Assembly (NCBI RefSeq): GCF_003628555.1
Contig: NZ_CP021731.1
Coordinates: 3,472,001 to 3,536,000, forward strand
Direction: 5' to 3'
Source of the DNA: Azoarcus sp. DN11
Lineage (GTDB): Bacteria > Pseudomonadota > Gammaproteobacteria > Burkholderiales > Rhodocyclaceae
DNA length: 64,000 nucleotides
Part shown: positions 16,946 to 25,940 of the stretch, one piece after another
Layout: every line of letters starts with the position of its first letter
Position numbering within the stretch: position 1 is the first letter of the stretch
Translations under genes and position numbers: made by a program
Notes under the pieces: generated by a model
Seen by the model: only the letters and a program-made list of their open reading frames with translations
The model's database searches: none
Told to the model about the DNA's origin: nothing

Positions 16946-18547
16946 TCAGCGCAGCGGCGTCGGGTTCCAGCGCTGCACGGTGACCATCAGGTGCCCTTTT
17001 GCATCGAGCGCGCGCTCTCCGTCGGCCACGGTCGCGACGACCGCGAGGTTGCCGACGTTATTGAGGCCGCGGCGGTTCGGATTCGGGCCCGCGAAAGCCG
17101 GCAGGAACTGGCCATGCGGCTCCATGTGGCCGGCGAACTTCAGGTCCTCGTCGTGCTTCGCGCGCTCGTCGAAAGGTTCGGCCGACCAGGTTGCGGGGAC
17201 GCTGCCGAGACGCACGTCGTCGTCTGTGCCGGCCTTACCGTCCGGCCCGTTGAGGTAGGCGACCGCATCGAACTGCGCGGACGCCGGCGGATTCGTGCCA
17301 CCGCCCAGACGCGCGATCGCGAACGCGGGCTCGACGCGCACCGAATCGATCTGCCGGTACACCGCCAGCGTCTGCCCCGACTCGCGGCCACCGACCGCGA
17401 CCTTGCGCACGCCCTGCGGCGCATCGGTCGCGACCTTCACACGCAGCTTCAACACGTCGGCCGACTTGCCGAGCCATTCGACGACTTCCACGCCGGGGCC
17501 GAGATCGACCTTCGGGTCGAGCCCGGCGCCCGCAACCGTCACGGTCGCCGTCTCACCCGCACGCAGCATCTTCGGGCTCACCGAGACGACCGCGTTCTTC
17601 GCCGCCTTGTCGGACCGCAGCGCTTCGAACGTCGCACCGATCTCCTCGGCGTTCTTCAGGAACCAGCGCCCGGAGATCCGCGAGCCGTCCTCGCTCAGCG
17701 CGAAAACCGCGCGCGTGTCCTCGTTGCCGAGCCGCGTCGAACCGCGCCATTCGTAGCCCGTGTAGATCACCGCATCGCCGTGGCCACGCACCGTATTGCC
17801 GGGCCCGAAGTGCAATTCGTAGTTCACTTCGTACTTGTCCTTGCCCTTCGGGACGGCAGTCATCGTGCCGGTATAGGGGCCCCAGCCGGGCCGCTCGCCC
17901 GCGACCACCCAACGGCCGTCGGCCGGGCGGTGCTTCGCACGGCTCCAGTCGCGCCAGGCATCGGTGTTCTTCGGATACAGGCCCGCCAGCCGCCCCGGCA
18001 TCTTGTCGCGGGCGATCTCCCACCAGTTGCGGTCGCGTCCGAGGGCTGAGTATTCGGCGCTCGGGAACTGGCCGAGGTGGGTGTGCATCAGCTTGCGCCA
18101 TTCGTCCTCGTCGCGGCGCTGCAGCGCGACGCGCCCGAAGCTGTGGCAGCGGCCGCACATCTGGGCGAATTCCTCGTCGGGCGGCGTGTCCTGCGTGTTC
18201 GGCCGGCGCTCCATCAGGGAACGGAACGCGGCGCTTTCCGCTGGCGCCAGACCCTGGCGGTCGGCGAGGTACTTCACGACGGCGCGGCGCTCCTCGGTCG
18301 TGAGTTCGACCTTGTGCCAGATGCCCATGCGCGTAACCGTCATGTCCCAGCCTTCGGGCGACTTGCGGATCTCGGGGATGCGCGTGAGCTTGCCGCCCTC
18401 CAGGTGACAGCTCACGCATTTCTTGTCGATCACGTCGCGTCCGGGGTCCTGGGCCGCCACGGCGGCTCCCCCAAGTCCGATCGCCAGCGCGAGCGCGCCG
18501 ACACTGCGCAGAGTTCTGCGCGTAATTTTTCTGGTCTCCGCCTTCAC
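16946..18547 (-). CDS. qhpA: Quinohemoprotein amine dehydrogenase alpha subunit (diheme)
   Basis: A 533-residue periplasmic subunit that passes electrons from CTQ to external cytochromes. Signal peptide about 1-32 (RKITRRTLRS, hydrophobic core, AAVAA). Two c-type heme sites: CVSCH (C44, C47, H48) and CGRCH (C131, C134, H135). Beta-rich domains follow, including Ig-like segments. GTG 18547 was chosen as start: GGAG lies 6 bases before it and it gives a normal signal peptide. Longer frames to 18748 would overlap the aldehyde dehydrogenase gene. Together with qhpB and qhpC it forms the amine-oxidising heterotrimer. Confidence 0.94.
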   Translation of the reverse strand: MKAETRKITRRTLRSVGALALAIGLGGAAVAAQDPGRDVIDKKCVSCHLEGGKLTRIPEIRKSPEGWDMTVTRMGIWHKVELTTEERRAVVKYLADRQGLAPAESAAFRSLMERRPNTQDTPPDEEFAQMCGRCHSFGRVALQRRDEDEWRKLMHTHLGQFPSAEYSALGRDRNWWEIARDKMPGRLAGLYPKNTDAWRDWSRAKHRPADGRWVVAGERPGWGPYTGTMTAVPKGKDKYEVNYELHFGPGNTVRGHGDAVIYTGYEWRGSTRLGNEDTRAVFALSEDGSRISGRWFLKNAEEIGATFEALRSDKAAKNAVVSVSPKMLRAGETATVTVAGAGLDPKVDLGPGVEVVEWLGKSADVLKLRVKVATDAPQGVRKVAVGGRESGQTLAVYRQIDSVRVEPAFAIARLGGGTNPPASAQFDAVAYLNGPDGKAGTDDDVRLGSVPATWSAEPFDERAKHDEDLKFAGHMEPHGQFLPAFAGPNPNRRGLNNVGNLAVVATVADGERALDAKGHLMVTVQRWNPTPLR

Positions 18548-18612
18548 TTCTGTCTCCACTCTCCGGTGAGTCAATGCGCTCCCCGCGCGCTGGCGGGAAG
18601 CGCCTCCCTCAC

Positions 18613-20115
18613 TCACAGCGCCATGATCACGGACTTGGATTCGGTATACAGGTCGAGCACCGCCCGCCCCATCTCGCGGCCGATGCCGGACTGCTTGAAG
18701 CCGCCGAAAGGCATCGCGTTGTCGAGAATGTTGTGGCAGTTCACCCACACCGTGCCGGCCTGGATCTTCGGGATCAGGCGATGCACGCGCGAAAGGTCGT
18801 TCGACCAGATGCTCGCGGCGAGCCCGTAGGGCGTGTCGTTCGCGCGCCGAGCAACCTCGTCGAGATCGTCGTAGGGCATCGCGACGACCACTGGCCCGAA
18901 GATCTCCTCGCGCACGACCTTCATGTCGTCGGTCGTATCGACGAGCACCGTGGGTTTCACGAAGTAGCCCGCGCCCTCGCCCGCCGCACCGCCCGTCGCG
19001 GCCCGCGCGCCCTCACTGAAGCCGCTCTCGATGTAGCCCAGCACGCGCTTTTGCTGCGTCGCCGACACCAACGGGCCGATCTGCGTCGCCGGGTCGATGC
19101 CGGCGCCGAGCTTCATGCTCGCGGCGATGCCGGAGAGGCCTTCGAGCACCTCGTCGAAGCGGCTCTTATGCACGAAGAGGCGCGACCCCGCCGTGCACAC
19201 CTGGCCCTGGTTGAAGAAGATCGCCTGCGCGGCACCGGCCGCGGCCATGCTCACATCCGCGTCGTCGAGCACGATCACCGGGCTCTTGCCGCCCAGTTCC
19301 AGCGACACGCGCGTCATGTTGTCGAGCGCGGCCTTGCCGACGAGCTTGCCGATCTCGGTCGAACCGGTGAAGGCGACCTTCTCGACGCCCTGGTGCGACG
19401 CGAGCGCCGCGCCCGCGGTGTGGCCCAAGCCGGTGACGACGTTCAGCACGCCCGCCGGGTAGCCCGCCTCCAGCGCCAACTCCGCAAAACGCAGCGCCGA
19501 CAGCGGCGTTTCCTCCGCCGGCTTCAGCACCATCGTGCAGCCGGTGGCGAGCGCCGGCGCCACCTTCCACGCCGCCATCAGCAGGGGAAAGTTCCACGGG
19601 ATGATCGCGCCGACCACGCCGACGGGCTGGCGCCGCGTGAAGCCGAAGAACTCGCGGTCGCGGATGATGGGCACCGACACGTCCATCGTCGAGCCTTCGA
19701 TCTTCGTCGCCCAGCCCGCCATGTAGCGCAGGAAATCGACCACCAGCGCGACGTCGACATGGCGCGCCATCATCACCGGCTTGCCGTTGTCGAGCGACTC
19801 GATCTCGGCCAGTTCCTGCGCGTTCGCCTCCACGAGGTCGGCGAATTTCAGCAGCAGGCGCTCGCGGTCGACCGGGCGCATCTTCGGCCAGTCGCCGCTC
19901 TCGAAGGCGCGTCGCGCCGCCGCGACGGCACGGTCGATATCTGCCGCTCCACCTGCCGGCACGCTGGAAAACTTCTCGCCGCTCGCCGGATCGATCACCG
20001 CCAGTGTCTCGCCGCTCGCCGCCTCCAGCCATTCGGGGCCGATCAGCATGCGCTGCGGACGCTGCAGAAAGCGCCGCGCGCCTTCGCTCAGTTGCTGTCC
20101 GTGGTAACGCTCCAT
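18613..20115 (-). CDS. NAD(P)-dependent aldehyde dehydrogenase (phenylacetaldehyde-type)
   Basis: A 500-residue cytoplasmic enzyme with the general-base Glu in LELGGKSP, catalytic Cys in GQVCTAGSR, and NAD-binding GSTEIGK. The overall pattern (IPWNFPLLM, NPYGLAA-like NDTPYGLAASIW, FGGFKQSGIGREMG) matches the FeaB/ALDH class 1-2 group. Immediately upstream of qhpA (65 bases), it should oxidise the aldehyde released by the amine dehydrogenase to the acid. FeaB-like phenylacetaldehyde dehydrogenase is a likely but unproven specificity, so no symbol is given. Confidence 0.9.
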   Translation of the reverse strand: MERYHGQQLSEGARRFLQRPQRMLIGPEWLEAASGETLAVIDPASGEKFSSVPAGGAADIDRAVAAARRAFESGDWPKMRPVDRERLLLKFADLVEANAQELAEIESLDNGKPVMMARHVDVALVVDFLRYMAGWATKIEGSTMDVSVPIIRDREFFGFTRRQPVGVVGAIIPWNFPLLMAAWKVAPALATGCTMVLKPAEETPLSALRFAELALEAGYPAGVLNVVTGLGHTAGAALASHQGVEKVAFTGSTEIGKLVGKAALDNMTRVSLELGGKSPVIVLDDADVSMAAAGAAQAIFFNQGQVCTAGSRLFVHKSRFDEVLEGLSGIAASMKLGAGIDPATQIGPLVSATQQKRVLGYIESGFSEGARAATGGAAGEGAGYFVKPTVLVDTTDDMKVVREEIFGPVVVAMPYDDLDEVARRANDTPYGLAASIWSNDLSRVHRLIPKIQAGTVWVNCHNILDNAMPFGGFKQSGIGREMGRAVLDLYTESKSVIMAL

Positions 20116-20161
20116 GAATGTGTCTCCTCTGTCTTATTGGTTGGTCTTTCGAAACGATTCG

Positions 20162-20184
20162 CAGGGCCGATGAGCCGAAGGCCG
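20162..20184. repeat. Second copy of the GATGAGCCGAAGGCCG repeat
   Basis: The sequence CAGGGCCGATGAGCCGAAGG and following bases is nearly identical to 13845-13867. It lies in the 86-base gap between the TerB-like gene and the aldehyde dehydrogenase. Both copies sit in the same operon. Confidence 0.5.
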
Positions 20185-20201
20185 GATCTGCCGAAGACGA
20201 T

Positions 20202-20681
20202 TCAGGCGTCCGGCCCGTCGTCGATCAGCCCGGCACGCGCCACTGCTGTCGCCCGCGCCGCATCGACGGCATCCGAATCGAGATCGAGCTGCTGCGCGAG
20301 CCGCGCCACCAGGCGGTCTTCGAGCCGCGCGAGGTCACCGTCCGCGTAGACGACTTCCCACAGCATCGTCAGCACCTCGCGCCGCTCGGCGGCGTTGAAA
20401 CCGGCCCGCACCGCCTCGGCGAATTCCCAGTCGTCGAGCGCTTCGGCATAGCGCTCGTCGGCAACCCGAAGGAGCTCGCGCACGGCCTCGTCGGGCAGGG
20501 AAAAGTGCTCGCGCAGCAGGCGCCCGATCGCCGCCTGTTCGTGTTCGCTCGCGCGGTGGTCGATGTACATCACCTCCAGCAGCAAAGCGGCGACCGCGAT
20601 GTGCCGGCGCTTGAAGGGCCCTGTTTCGAGTCCTTCGGCCTGGAGTTCGCCCGACAGCAGCGCCATCAGTTTGTTGAACAT
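20202..20681 (-). CDS. TerB-family protein
   Basis: A 159-residue alpha-helical, probably cytoplasmic protein. The pattern AALLLEVMYIDHRASEHEQAAIGRLLREHF, repeated as MLWEVVYADGDLARLEDRLVARLAQQL, is the pseudo-duplicated acidic metal-binding module of the TerB (tellurite resistance B-like) superfamily. Those proteins bind divalent metal near the membrane; a direct role in amine oxidation is unknown. GGGAGG lies 6 bases before ATG 20681. It follows the YCF48 gene by 21 bases, so it belongs to the operon. Confidence 0.78.
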   Translation of the reverse strand: MFNKLMALLSGELQAEGLETGPFKRRHIAVAALLLEVMYIDHRASEHEQAAIGRLLREHFSLPDEAVRELLRVADERYAEALDDWEFAEAVRAGFNAAERREVLTMLWEVVYADGDLARLEDRLVARLAQQLDLDSDAVDAARATAVARAGLIDDGPDA

Positions 20682-20702
20682 GCGTACGCCTCCCTGTCCT
20701 GG

Positions 20703-21674
20703 TTATTTGCCGGGAACGAGCCGCTCGACGCCGAGCTGACCGGCGACGACGACGGCCCCCGTCGGCGCCGCGACGACGGCGGCGAGGTTCTGGCGGTCGG
20801 GGCGGACCTCCAACTGGAAAGGCGCCGTCCCGCTGCCGCGCAGCACGACCCCGCCCGCACCGACGACGATCAGGCCGCCGTTCGCGAGTGCGATCCCCGA
20901 CGTGAGCGACTGCTCGGTCCCGGTATCGCGCACCTGCCAGCTGGTGCCGCCGTCGCGGCTCGCGATCACGCGCCCGCTCATGCCCAGCAGCACGATTTCG
21001 CCATCCGTTCGCTCCAGTCCGCTCCACAGCGAACCCGACACGCCGGTCGCGAGCCTGGTCCAGCTCGCGCCGCGATCGGTCGAACGGAACGCGACGCCGG
21101 TTTCGGCCGCGATGAAGAGCTTCCCGTCGCGGGTACCGAAGATGTGGTTCAGATGCAGGTCCCCATCGTGGCCGCTGCCCACCGCCAGGCGCGTCCATTT
21201 GTGACCGCCATCCCGCGTCACGAATGCCGCGCCGTACGCGCCGACCGCGTAGCCGCGTTGCGCGTCGGCGAAATACACCGACAGCAGCACCGGCTTGTCG
21301 TCCAGCGTCACCTGCACCTGCCAGGTCGCACCGCCGTCGGCCGTCGCGAGGATCACGCCGCCGTGGCCCACCGCCCAGCCGTGCGCCTCATCGACGAAAT
21401 GCACGGCGGTCAGCAGCGTGCTCACCGGCACCTCTGCCTGCTGCCAGGTCCTGCCCTCGTCGGCCGAACGCACGATCGTGCCGTAGTCGCCGACCGCGAC
21501 GAGCGCACTGCCCGCGCGCACCAGTCCCGTCACCGGCACCTTCGCCGCCAGCCGCGCCTTCATCGCCGGCGCCGGCACTTTCGCCGCTTCAGCCGGTGCG
21601 GCTGCGAACACCGTGGCGCTGGCCGCCAGACACAGGCCCAGCAGGGCCTGCCCGATACGATTGCCTGTCTTCAT
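20703..21674 (-). CDS. YCF48/HCF136-like beta-propeller protein, exported
   Basis: A 323-residue protein with a signal peptide (about 1-31, core ALLGLCLAASATVFAA). It has repeated BNR/YCF48 blades, each with the D-x-G-x-(T/S)-W pattern: SADEGRTWQ, TADGGATWQ, TRDGGHKWT, STDRGASWT, SRDGGTSWQ. ATG 21674 was chosen for the signal peptide; the open frame further upstream is the antisense of the RND gene. YCF48 proteins often act as assembly factors, and genes like this recur next to RND/MMPL and DUF1302/DUF1329 genes. It is 11 bases after the RND gene. Confidence 0.87.
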   Translation of the reverse strand: MKTGNRIGQALLGLCLAASATVFAAAPAEAAKVPAPAMKARLAAKVPVTGLVRAGSALVAVGDYGTIVRSADEGRTWQQAEVPVSTLLTAVHFVDEAHGWAVGHGGVILATADGGATWQVQVTLDDKPVLLSVYFADAQRGYAVGAYGAAFVTRDGGHKWTRLAVGSGHDGDLHLNHIFGTRDGKLFIAAETGVAFRSTDRGASWTRLATGVSGSLWSGLERTDGEIVLLGMSGRVIASRDGGTSWQVRDTGTEQSLTSGIALANGGLIVVGAGGVVLRGSGTAPFQLEVRPDRQNLAAVVAAPTGAVVVAGQLGVERLVPGK

Positions 21675-21685
21675 CGCGTCCCCCC

Positions 21686-24049
21686 TCAGTGGGCCATCAG
21701 CGGCGCACGGACGGGGCCGCGGCGCGGGATCAGCACGTCGATCGTCACCGCCAGCGCGGGCAGCAGCGTGATCGCCATGATCATGTTCATCATGAACATG
21801 AAGGTCAGCAGCATCCCCATGTCGGCCTGGAACTTCAGCGCCGAGAAGGACCAGGTCGCCACGCCGATCGACAGCGTCACCGCCGTGAATACGGTCGCCA
21901 CGCCGATCTCGCGCAAGGCTTGCTTGAACGCGGTGACGATGTCCTCGCCGTGCGCGAGGTGCATCTGCAGCCGGTTGTAGATGTAGAACGCGTAATCGAC
22001 GCCGATCCCCACCGCCAGCACCATCACCGGCAGCGTCGCGACCGTCAGGCCGATGTCGAGCGCCTTCATGAACCAGTAGCCGAGGAAGGTCGCCAGCGTC
22101 AGCGGCAGGCAGCACGCGACCATCGCACGCCAGTCGCGATACACCGCGAACACCAGCACCAGGATCGTGGCATACACGTAAAGCATCATCGGCAGCTCCG
22201 AGTGCTCGACCACCTCGTTGGTCGCGGCCTGCACGCCCGCGTTGCCGCTCGCGAGCCGCACCGTCACACCGGGGAAAGGCTGGGTCTCGCGGAAGTGCTT
22301 CACCGCCGCGACCACCTCCTTGATCGTCGACGCCTTGTGGTCCGCCAGATACAGGTTCACCGGCAGCAGCGTGCACTCCGGGTTGAAGAGGCGCATGCCT
22401 TCCGGCACCTGGCGCACCGCCTCGCCCAGCGTCAGCTCCTCCTGCGGGAGCGCGGCCCATTTCGGATTGCCTTCATTGACGCCCGAGGCCGCGAGCTTCG
22501 TCATCGCCGGCAGCGATTGCGCCGAGAGCACACCCGGCACGTTCGCGAGATACCAGGTCAGGCGGTCGACATGGCTCATGATGTCGTGGCGGTAGCAGCC
22601 ATCCGCGGGCGACTCGACCACCACCGTCAGCAGGTCCAGCCCGAGCGCGTAGCGCGCGACCACCGCCTCGACGTCCTGGTTGTAGCGCGAGTCGTTGTGC
22701 AGTTCGGGCGCCCCCGGCAGCACGTGGCCGACGTGCCGCCCCTGGCTCTGCCACACCGCGACCGCCAACAAGGCGAGGCACACCAGCGTGCCGATCGCGG
22801 CGTTGCGCGGATTGGCGATATGCACGCCGAGCGACGCCATCATGCGGTTGCGCAGCGCCTCCATCTTGGTCGCGCGCAGCACGAAGCGCTCGTCGAAGCG
22901 GAAGTAGCTCGCGACCACCGGCAGCATGATCAGGTTCGTCACGATCTTGTACGCAACGCCCACCGACGCCGTGATCGCGAGCTCGCGGATCATCGGGATC
23001 GGCACCAGCACCAGCGTCGCGAAGCCGACGAAAGCGGTGATCAGCGCCAGCGTGCCCGGCACCAGCAGGCCGGTGAAGCTGCGGCTCGCGGCGGTGTAGC
23101 CGTCGGCGCCGTTGATGACCTCCTTGGCGATGTAGTTCACCTGCTGGATGCCGTGCGACACCCCGATCGCGAACACCAGGAAGGGCACCAGGATCGCCAG
23201 CGGATCGAGGCCGAAGCCCAGCAGCGTGATCGTGCCGAACTGCCACACCACCGACACCAGCGAGCACGACAGCGGCAGGAAGGTCAGCAGCCAGGAGCGC
23301 GTATACCAATAGACGGCCGCGGCGGTCAGCAGGAAGGCGAGCGCGAAGAACTCGATCACGCTCGTCGCGCCTTCCGAGATGTCGCCCATCTGCTTGGCGA
23401 AGCCGATGATGCGGATCCTCACGTCGGCGTCGCTGAAGGTGTCACGCACCTCGCGCTCCAGCCGCTTGCTGAACTCCGCGTAGTCGAGACGCTCGCCGGT
23501 CTGCGGATCCGGGTCGGCGAGTTCCGCGACCACCATCGCCGACGATGAATCGTTCGCCACCAGCGAGCCGATGAAACCGCCGACGATCGTGCGCTCGCGG
23601 ATCGCCGTGATGTTCTCCGGCGTGAGCGCCTTCACCGTGACGTCGCCGCCGATCACGTCCTCGGCCTTCATGCCTTCTTCGGTGATCTGCACCGCCCGCG
23701 TGTTGGGCGTCCACAAGGACGTCACCGTGCGCCGGTCGACGCCCTTCATGAAGAACAGCGCCTGCGTCACGTCGTACAGCTTCGTCAGTGCCTTCTCGTT
23801 CCAGATGTCGCCCTGCTTCGCCTCGACGGTCACGATGATGCGGTTTGCGCCGAACAGCACCTCGCGATACTGGTTGAAGGTCTGGATGTATTCGTGGTTC
23901 TGCGGCAACTGCTTGTCGAAGCCCGCGCTCATGTGCAGGCGCGACGCGAACAGCGCCATCACCACGGTAAAGCCGAGCAAGGCAAGCAGGATCGGCAGGC
24001 GGTGCCTGAAGCACACGCGCTGCATCGTCCGCACGAGTCTCTCTATCAT
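21686..24049 (-). CDS. RND/MMPL-type transporter
   Basis: A 787-residue inner-membrane permease with two homologous halves. Each half has one TM helix, a large periplasmic loop and five more TM helices (for example FFALAFLLTAAAVYWYTRS and later MLYVYATILVLVFAVYRD). It resembles the MMPL/HpnN branch of RND carriers, which move lipids and other hydrophobic compounds, rather than the longer drug-efflux AcrB type; there is no periplasmic adaptor gene nearby. With DUF1302, DUF1329 and YCF48 it forms a recurrent envelope module. Substrate unknown. Confidence 0.88.
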   Translation of the reverse strand: MIERLVRTMQRVCFRHRLPILLALLGFTVVMALFASRLHMSAGFDKQLPQNHEYIQTFNQYREVLFGANRIIVTVEAKQGDIWNEKALTKLYDVTQALFFMKGVDRRTVTSLWTPNTRAVQITEEGMKAEDVIGGDVTVKALTPENITAIRERTIVGGFIGSLVANDSSSAMVVAELADPDPQTGERLDYAEFSKRLEREVRDTFSDADVRIRIIGFAKQMGDISEGATSVIEFFALAFLLTAAAVYWYTRSWLLTFLPLSCSLVSVVWQFGTITLLGFGLDPLAILVPFLVFAIGVSHGIQQVNYIAKEVINGADGYTAASRSFTGLLVPGTLALITAFVGFATLVLVPIPMIRELAITASVGVAYKIVTNLIMLPVVASYFRFDERFVLRATKMEALRNRMMASLGVHIANPRNAAIGTLVCLALLAVAVWQSQGRHVGHVLPGAPELHNDSRYNQDVEAVVARYALGLDLLTVVVESPADGCYRHDIMSHVDRLTWYLANVPGVLSAQSLPAMTKLAASGVNEGNPKWAALPQEELTLGEAVRQVPEGMRLFNPECTLLPVNLYLADHKASTIKEVVAAVKHFRETQPFPGVTVRLASGNAGVQAATNEVVEHSELPMMLYVYATILVLVFAVYRDWRAMVACCLPLTLATFLGYWFMKALDIGLTVATLPVMVLAVGIGVDYAFYIYNRLQMHLAHGEDIVTAFKQALREIGVATVFTAVTLSIGVATWSFSALKFQADMGMLLTFMFMMNMIMAITLLPALAVTIDVLIPRRGPVRAPLMAH

Positions 24050-24110
24050 TTCGGGTTATCCGTTGGGCCGGCCCTGCGGAAGTCACGCTCCCACAGGGCC
24101 GGCAGGTGCA

Positions 24111-25913
24111 TCAGAACGAGTACGAAACGCTCGCCGCGAGGAAATCGCGGTCGCGCATCAGGTTGTTGGCCCCGCCGCCGGAGAAGGTCACCCACTGGAT
24201 CGCCCCCTTCCACGCATCGCGGTAGTTCGCGAACAACGACAGCGTCAGCGCCTTGCGCCCCTCGACGAAGGGCAGCCCGTTCGGCGTCGTGCCGCGGACG
24301 TCGTGGGCCCAGTCGATCTGCGGCGTGAGCGTGACGCCGGAGCCCCACACGTTCGGGTAGTTCAACGCGGCCTCGACGACGTAGCCCCACGAGGTCTTGT
24401 TCGGCAGGGAGTAGTCCGGCAGGAACAGCGGCGTGCGCCCGCTGGTGTCGAGCCCCGGGTAATACGCGACCGCGGTCTCGGCGAGGATGAAGCCGTCGGT
24501 CGCCCCCAGTGCCTTCGCGACGCCGCCGAGTGGGTCGTTGTGCGAGAAGGTGTAAAAGCCCGTGAGGTGGAACTGGTACTTCTCCTCCTCGATGAAGCCC
24601 GGGTTGCTACCGTGTTCGTAGATGCTGAACTTGCTCGACGGCCCGCCGAAAATGTTGCCGAAAGGCACCGTCGGGTCGATGCCGACGCTGTCCTTCGGCC
24701 GGTACGACAGCTCCGCGCCGACGGCGATGTTCGCGAGCTTGGTGTTCGCCGAAATCGCGTACAAATCCTTGTCCTCGCCGTAGGCGATGAAATACCCGGT
24801 GACGGCGCCGGCGGTATTGCCGGTGAAGCCCAGGAAGGGCAGTTTGTCGTGGTAACGCTGGTAGGTGAGGGCGAACTCGGTGTCGATCTCTTCGGCGTTG
24901 TAGCGGAAGTTCACGCCGTACTGGCCGGTCTTCTTCGGCTCCTTCGTGCCGAGGAAGGGCACCGCGATGCCGGCCGCGACCGCCGCCGCATCCGAGATGC
25001 CCGGATTGTCGCCGCAATGCCCGGTCGGCAAGCCGGCACAGGCGCCCGGACCGGCAAAGGCCTCGACGATGCTGGTCGGCACGTACGCCACCCGTCGCCC
25101 CTTGCCGAGCACGTCCGCGGTCGAGAAGAAGGAGCCCACCGGATCGAACTTGAAGCCGTTCCAGCGGAACTGGTAGTACGCCTCCGCGCCGAGCCTCTCC
25201 GTCAGCGCGAGCGAGGCCGACAGCATCGGCGCCGGGATGAAGATCTCCTTCAGCTGCGTCCCCGGCACATGGAACTTCTGCAAGTCGATGGCGTTGATCT
25301 GGTTCACGCCGCCGACGATGAAGATGTCCTCGCCCCAGGAGATCACCTGGTTGCCGAGCTTGACCTTGCCGCGCCGGTCGCCGAGGGTGAACTCCTTGGC
25401 CACCCACAGGTCCAGCAGCGTCGCATTCCCCGTTGCCTCGTTCGCGGCATCCGTGCGGCGCGTGTCGTCCGACTTCGTGTCCACGAACCAGTTCACACGC
25501 GCCAGCGCGCTCCAGCCGTCCCCGTATTTCAGCGACAGGTCGTGCGTGCCCTTCAGCACCGCCGAGACGATGTCGTTCTTCTTGAAATTGAGGTTGCCGT
25601 CGTCGAAGTTCGTGAAATTGAAGTCGGCGTTCGCGTAACCCAGGCCGTTGCCCAGGTTGAACACCTTCGACAGTTCATTGTTCGCGCCGTTGTTGCAGCC
25701 GCCGCTGTCGTTGCCGAGAGTCTTGCAGCTCGCCGACTGCAGCCGGCTGATCACGCCGTACGAGATCGTGCTGTCCAGGCTGCCCGAGATCCCGTCCTCG
25801 GAGCCGAAGCGAAACGCATGACTCGCCGGCGACCAGCACGCCGCCGCAACCGCAACTGCCAGGATCGAAGGCGCGAGCGGGCCCCGACGATCCGAAATCG
25901 TCCTCTTCTTCAT
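24111..25913 (-). CDS. DUF1302 outer-membrane protein
   Basis: A 600-residue protein with a signal peptide (about 1-33, SHA cut site) and a mature sequence of alternating amphipathic beta strands ending in VSYSF, the C-terminal aromatic mark of outer-membrane barrels. Motifs GSLDSTISYGV near the start and VKLGNQVISWGEDIFIVGGVNQINAID in the centre are typical of DUF1302. Probably a channel or binding protein for hydrophobic substrates; function experimentally open. It lies 27 bases after the DUF1329 gene, the usual pairing. Confidence 0.88.
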   Translation of the reverse strand: MKKRTISDRRGPLAPSILAVAVAAACWSPASHAFRFGSEDGISGSLDSTISYGVISRLQSASCKTLGNDSGGCNNGANNELSKVFNLGNGLGYANADFNFTNFDDGNLNFKKNDIVSAVLKGTHDLSLKYGDGWSALARVNWFVDTKSDDTRRTDAANEATGNATLLDLWVAKEFTLGDRRGKVKLGNQVISWGEDIFIVGGVNQINAIDLQKFHVPGTQLKEIFIPAPMLSASLALTERLGAEAYYQFRWNGFKFDPVGSFFSTADVLGKGRRVAYVPTSIVEAFAGPGACAGLPTGHCGDNPGISDAAAVAAGIAVPFLGTKEPKKTGQYGVNFRYNAEEIDTEFALTYQRYHDKLPFLGFTGNTAGAVTGYFIAYGEDKDLYAISANTKLANIAVGAELSYRPKDSVGIDPTVPFGNIFGGPSSKFSIYEHGSNPGFIEEEKYQFHLTGFYTFSHNDPLGGVAKALGATDGFILAETAVAYYPGLDTSGRTPLFLPDYSLPNKTSWGYVVEAALNYPNVWGSGVTLTPQIDWAHDVRGTTPNGLPFVEGRKALTLSLFANYRDAWKGAIQWVTFSGGGANNLMRDRDFLAASVSYSF

Positions 25914-25940
25914 GGAGATTCTCCCTGGGTGGAGTGCGGG

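Noticed and set aside
18547..18748. Longer N-terminus for QhpA
   Set aside because: It would overlap the end of the aldehyde dehydrogenase gene and bury the signal peptide; GTG 18547 has a well-spaced GGAG.
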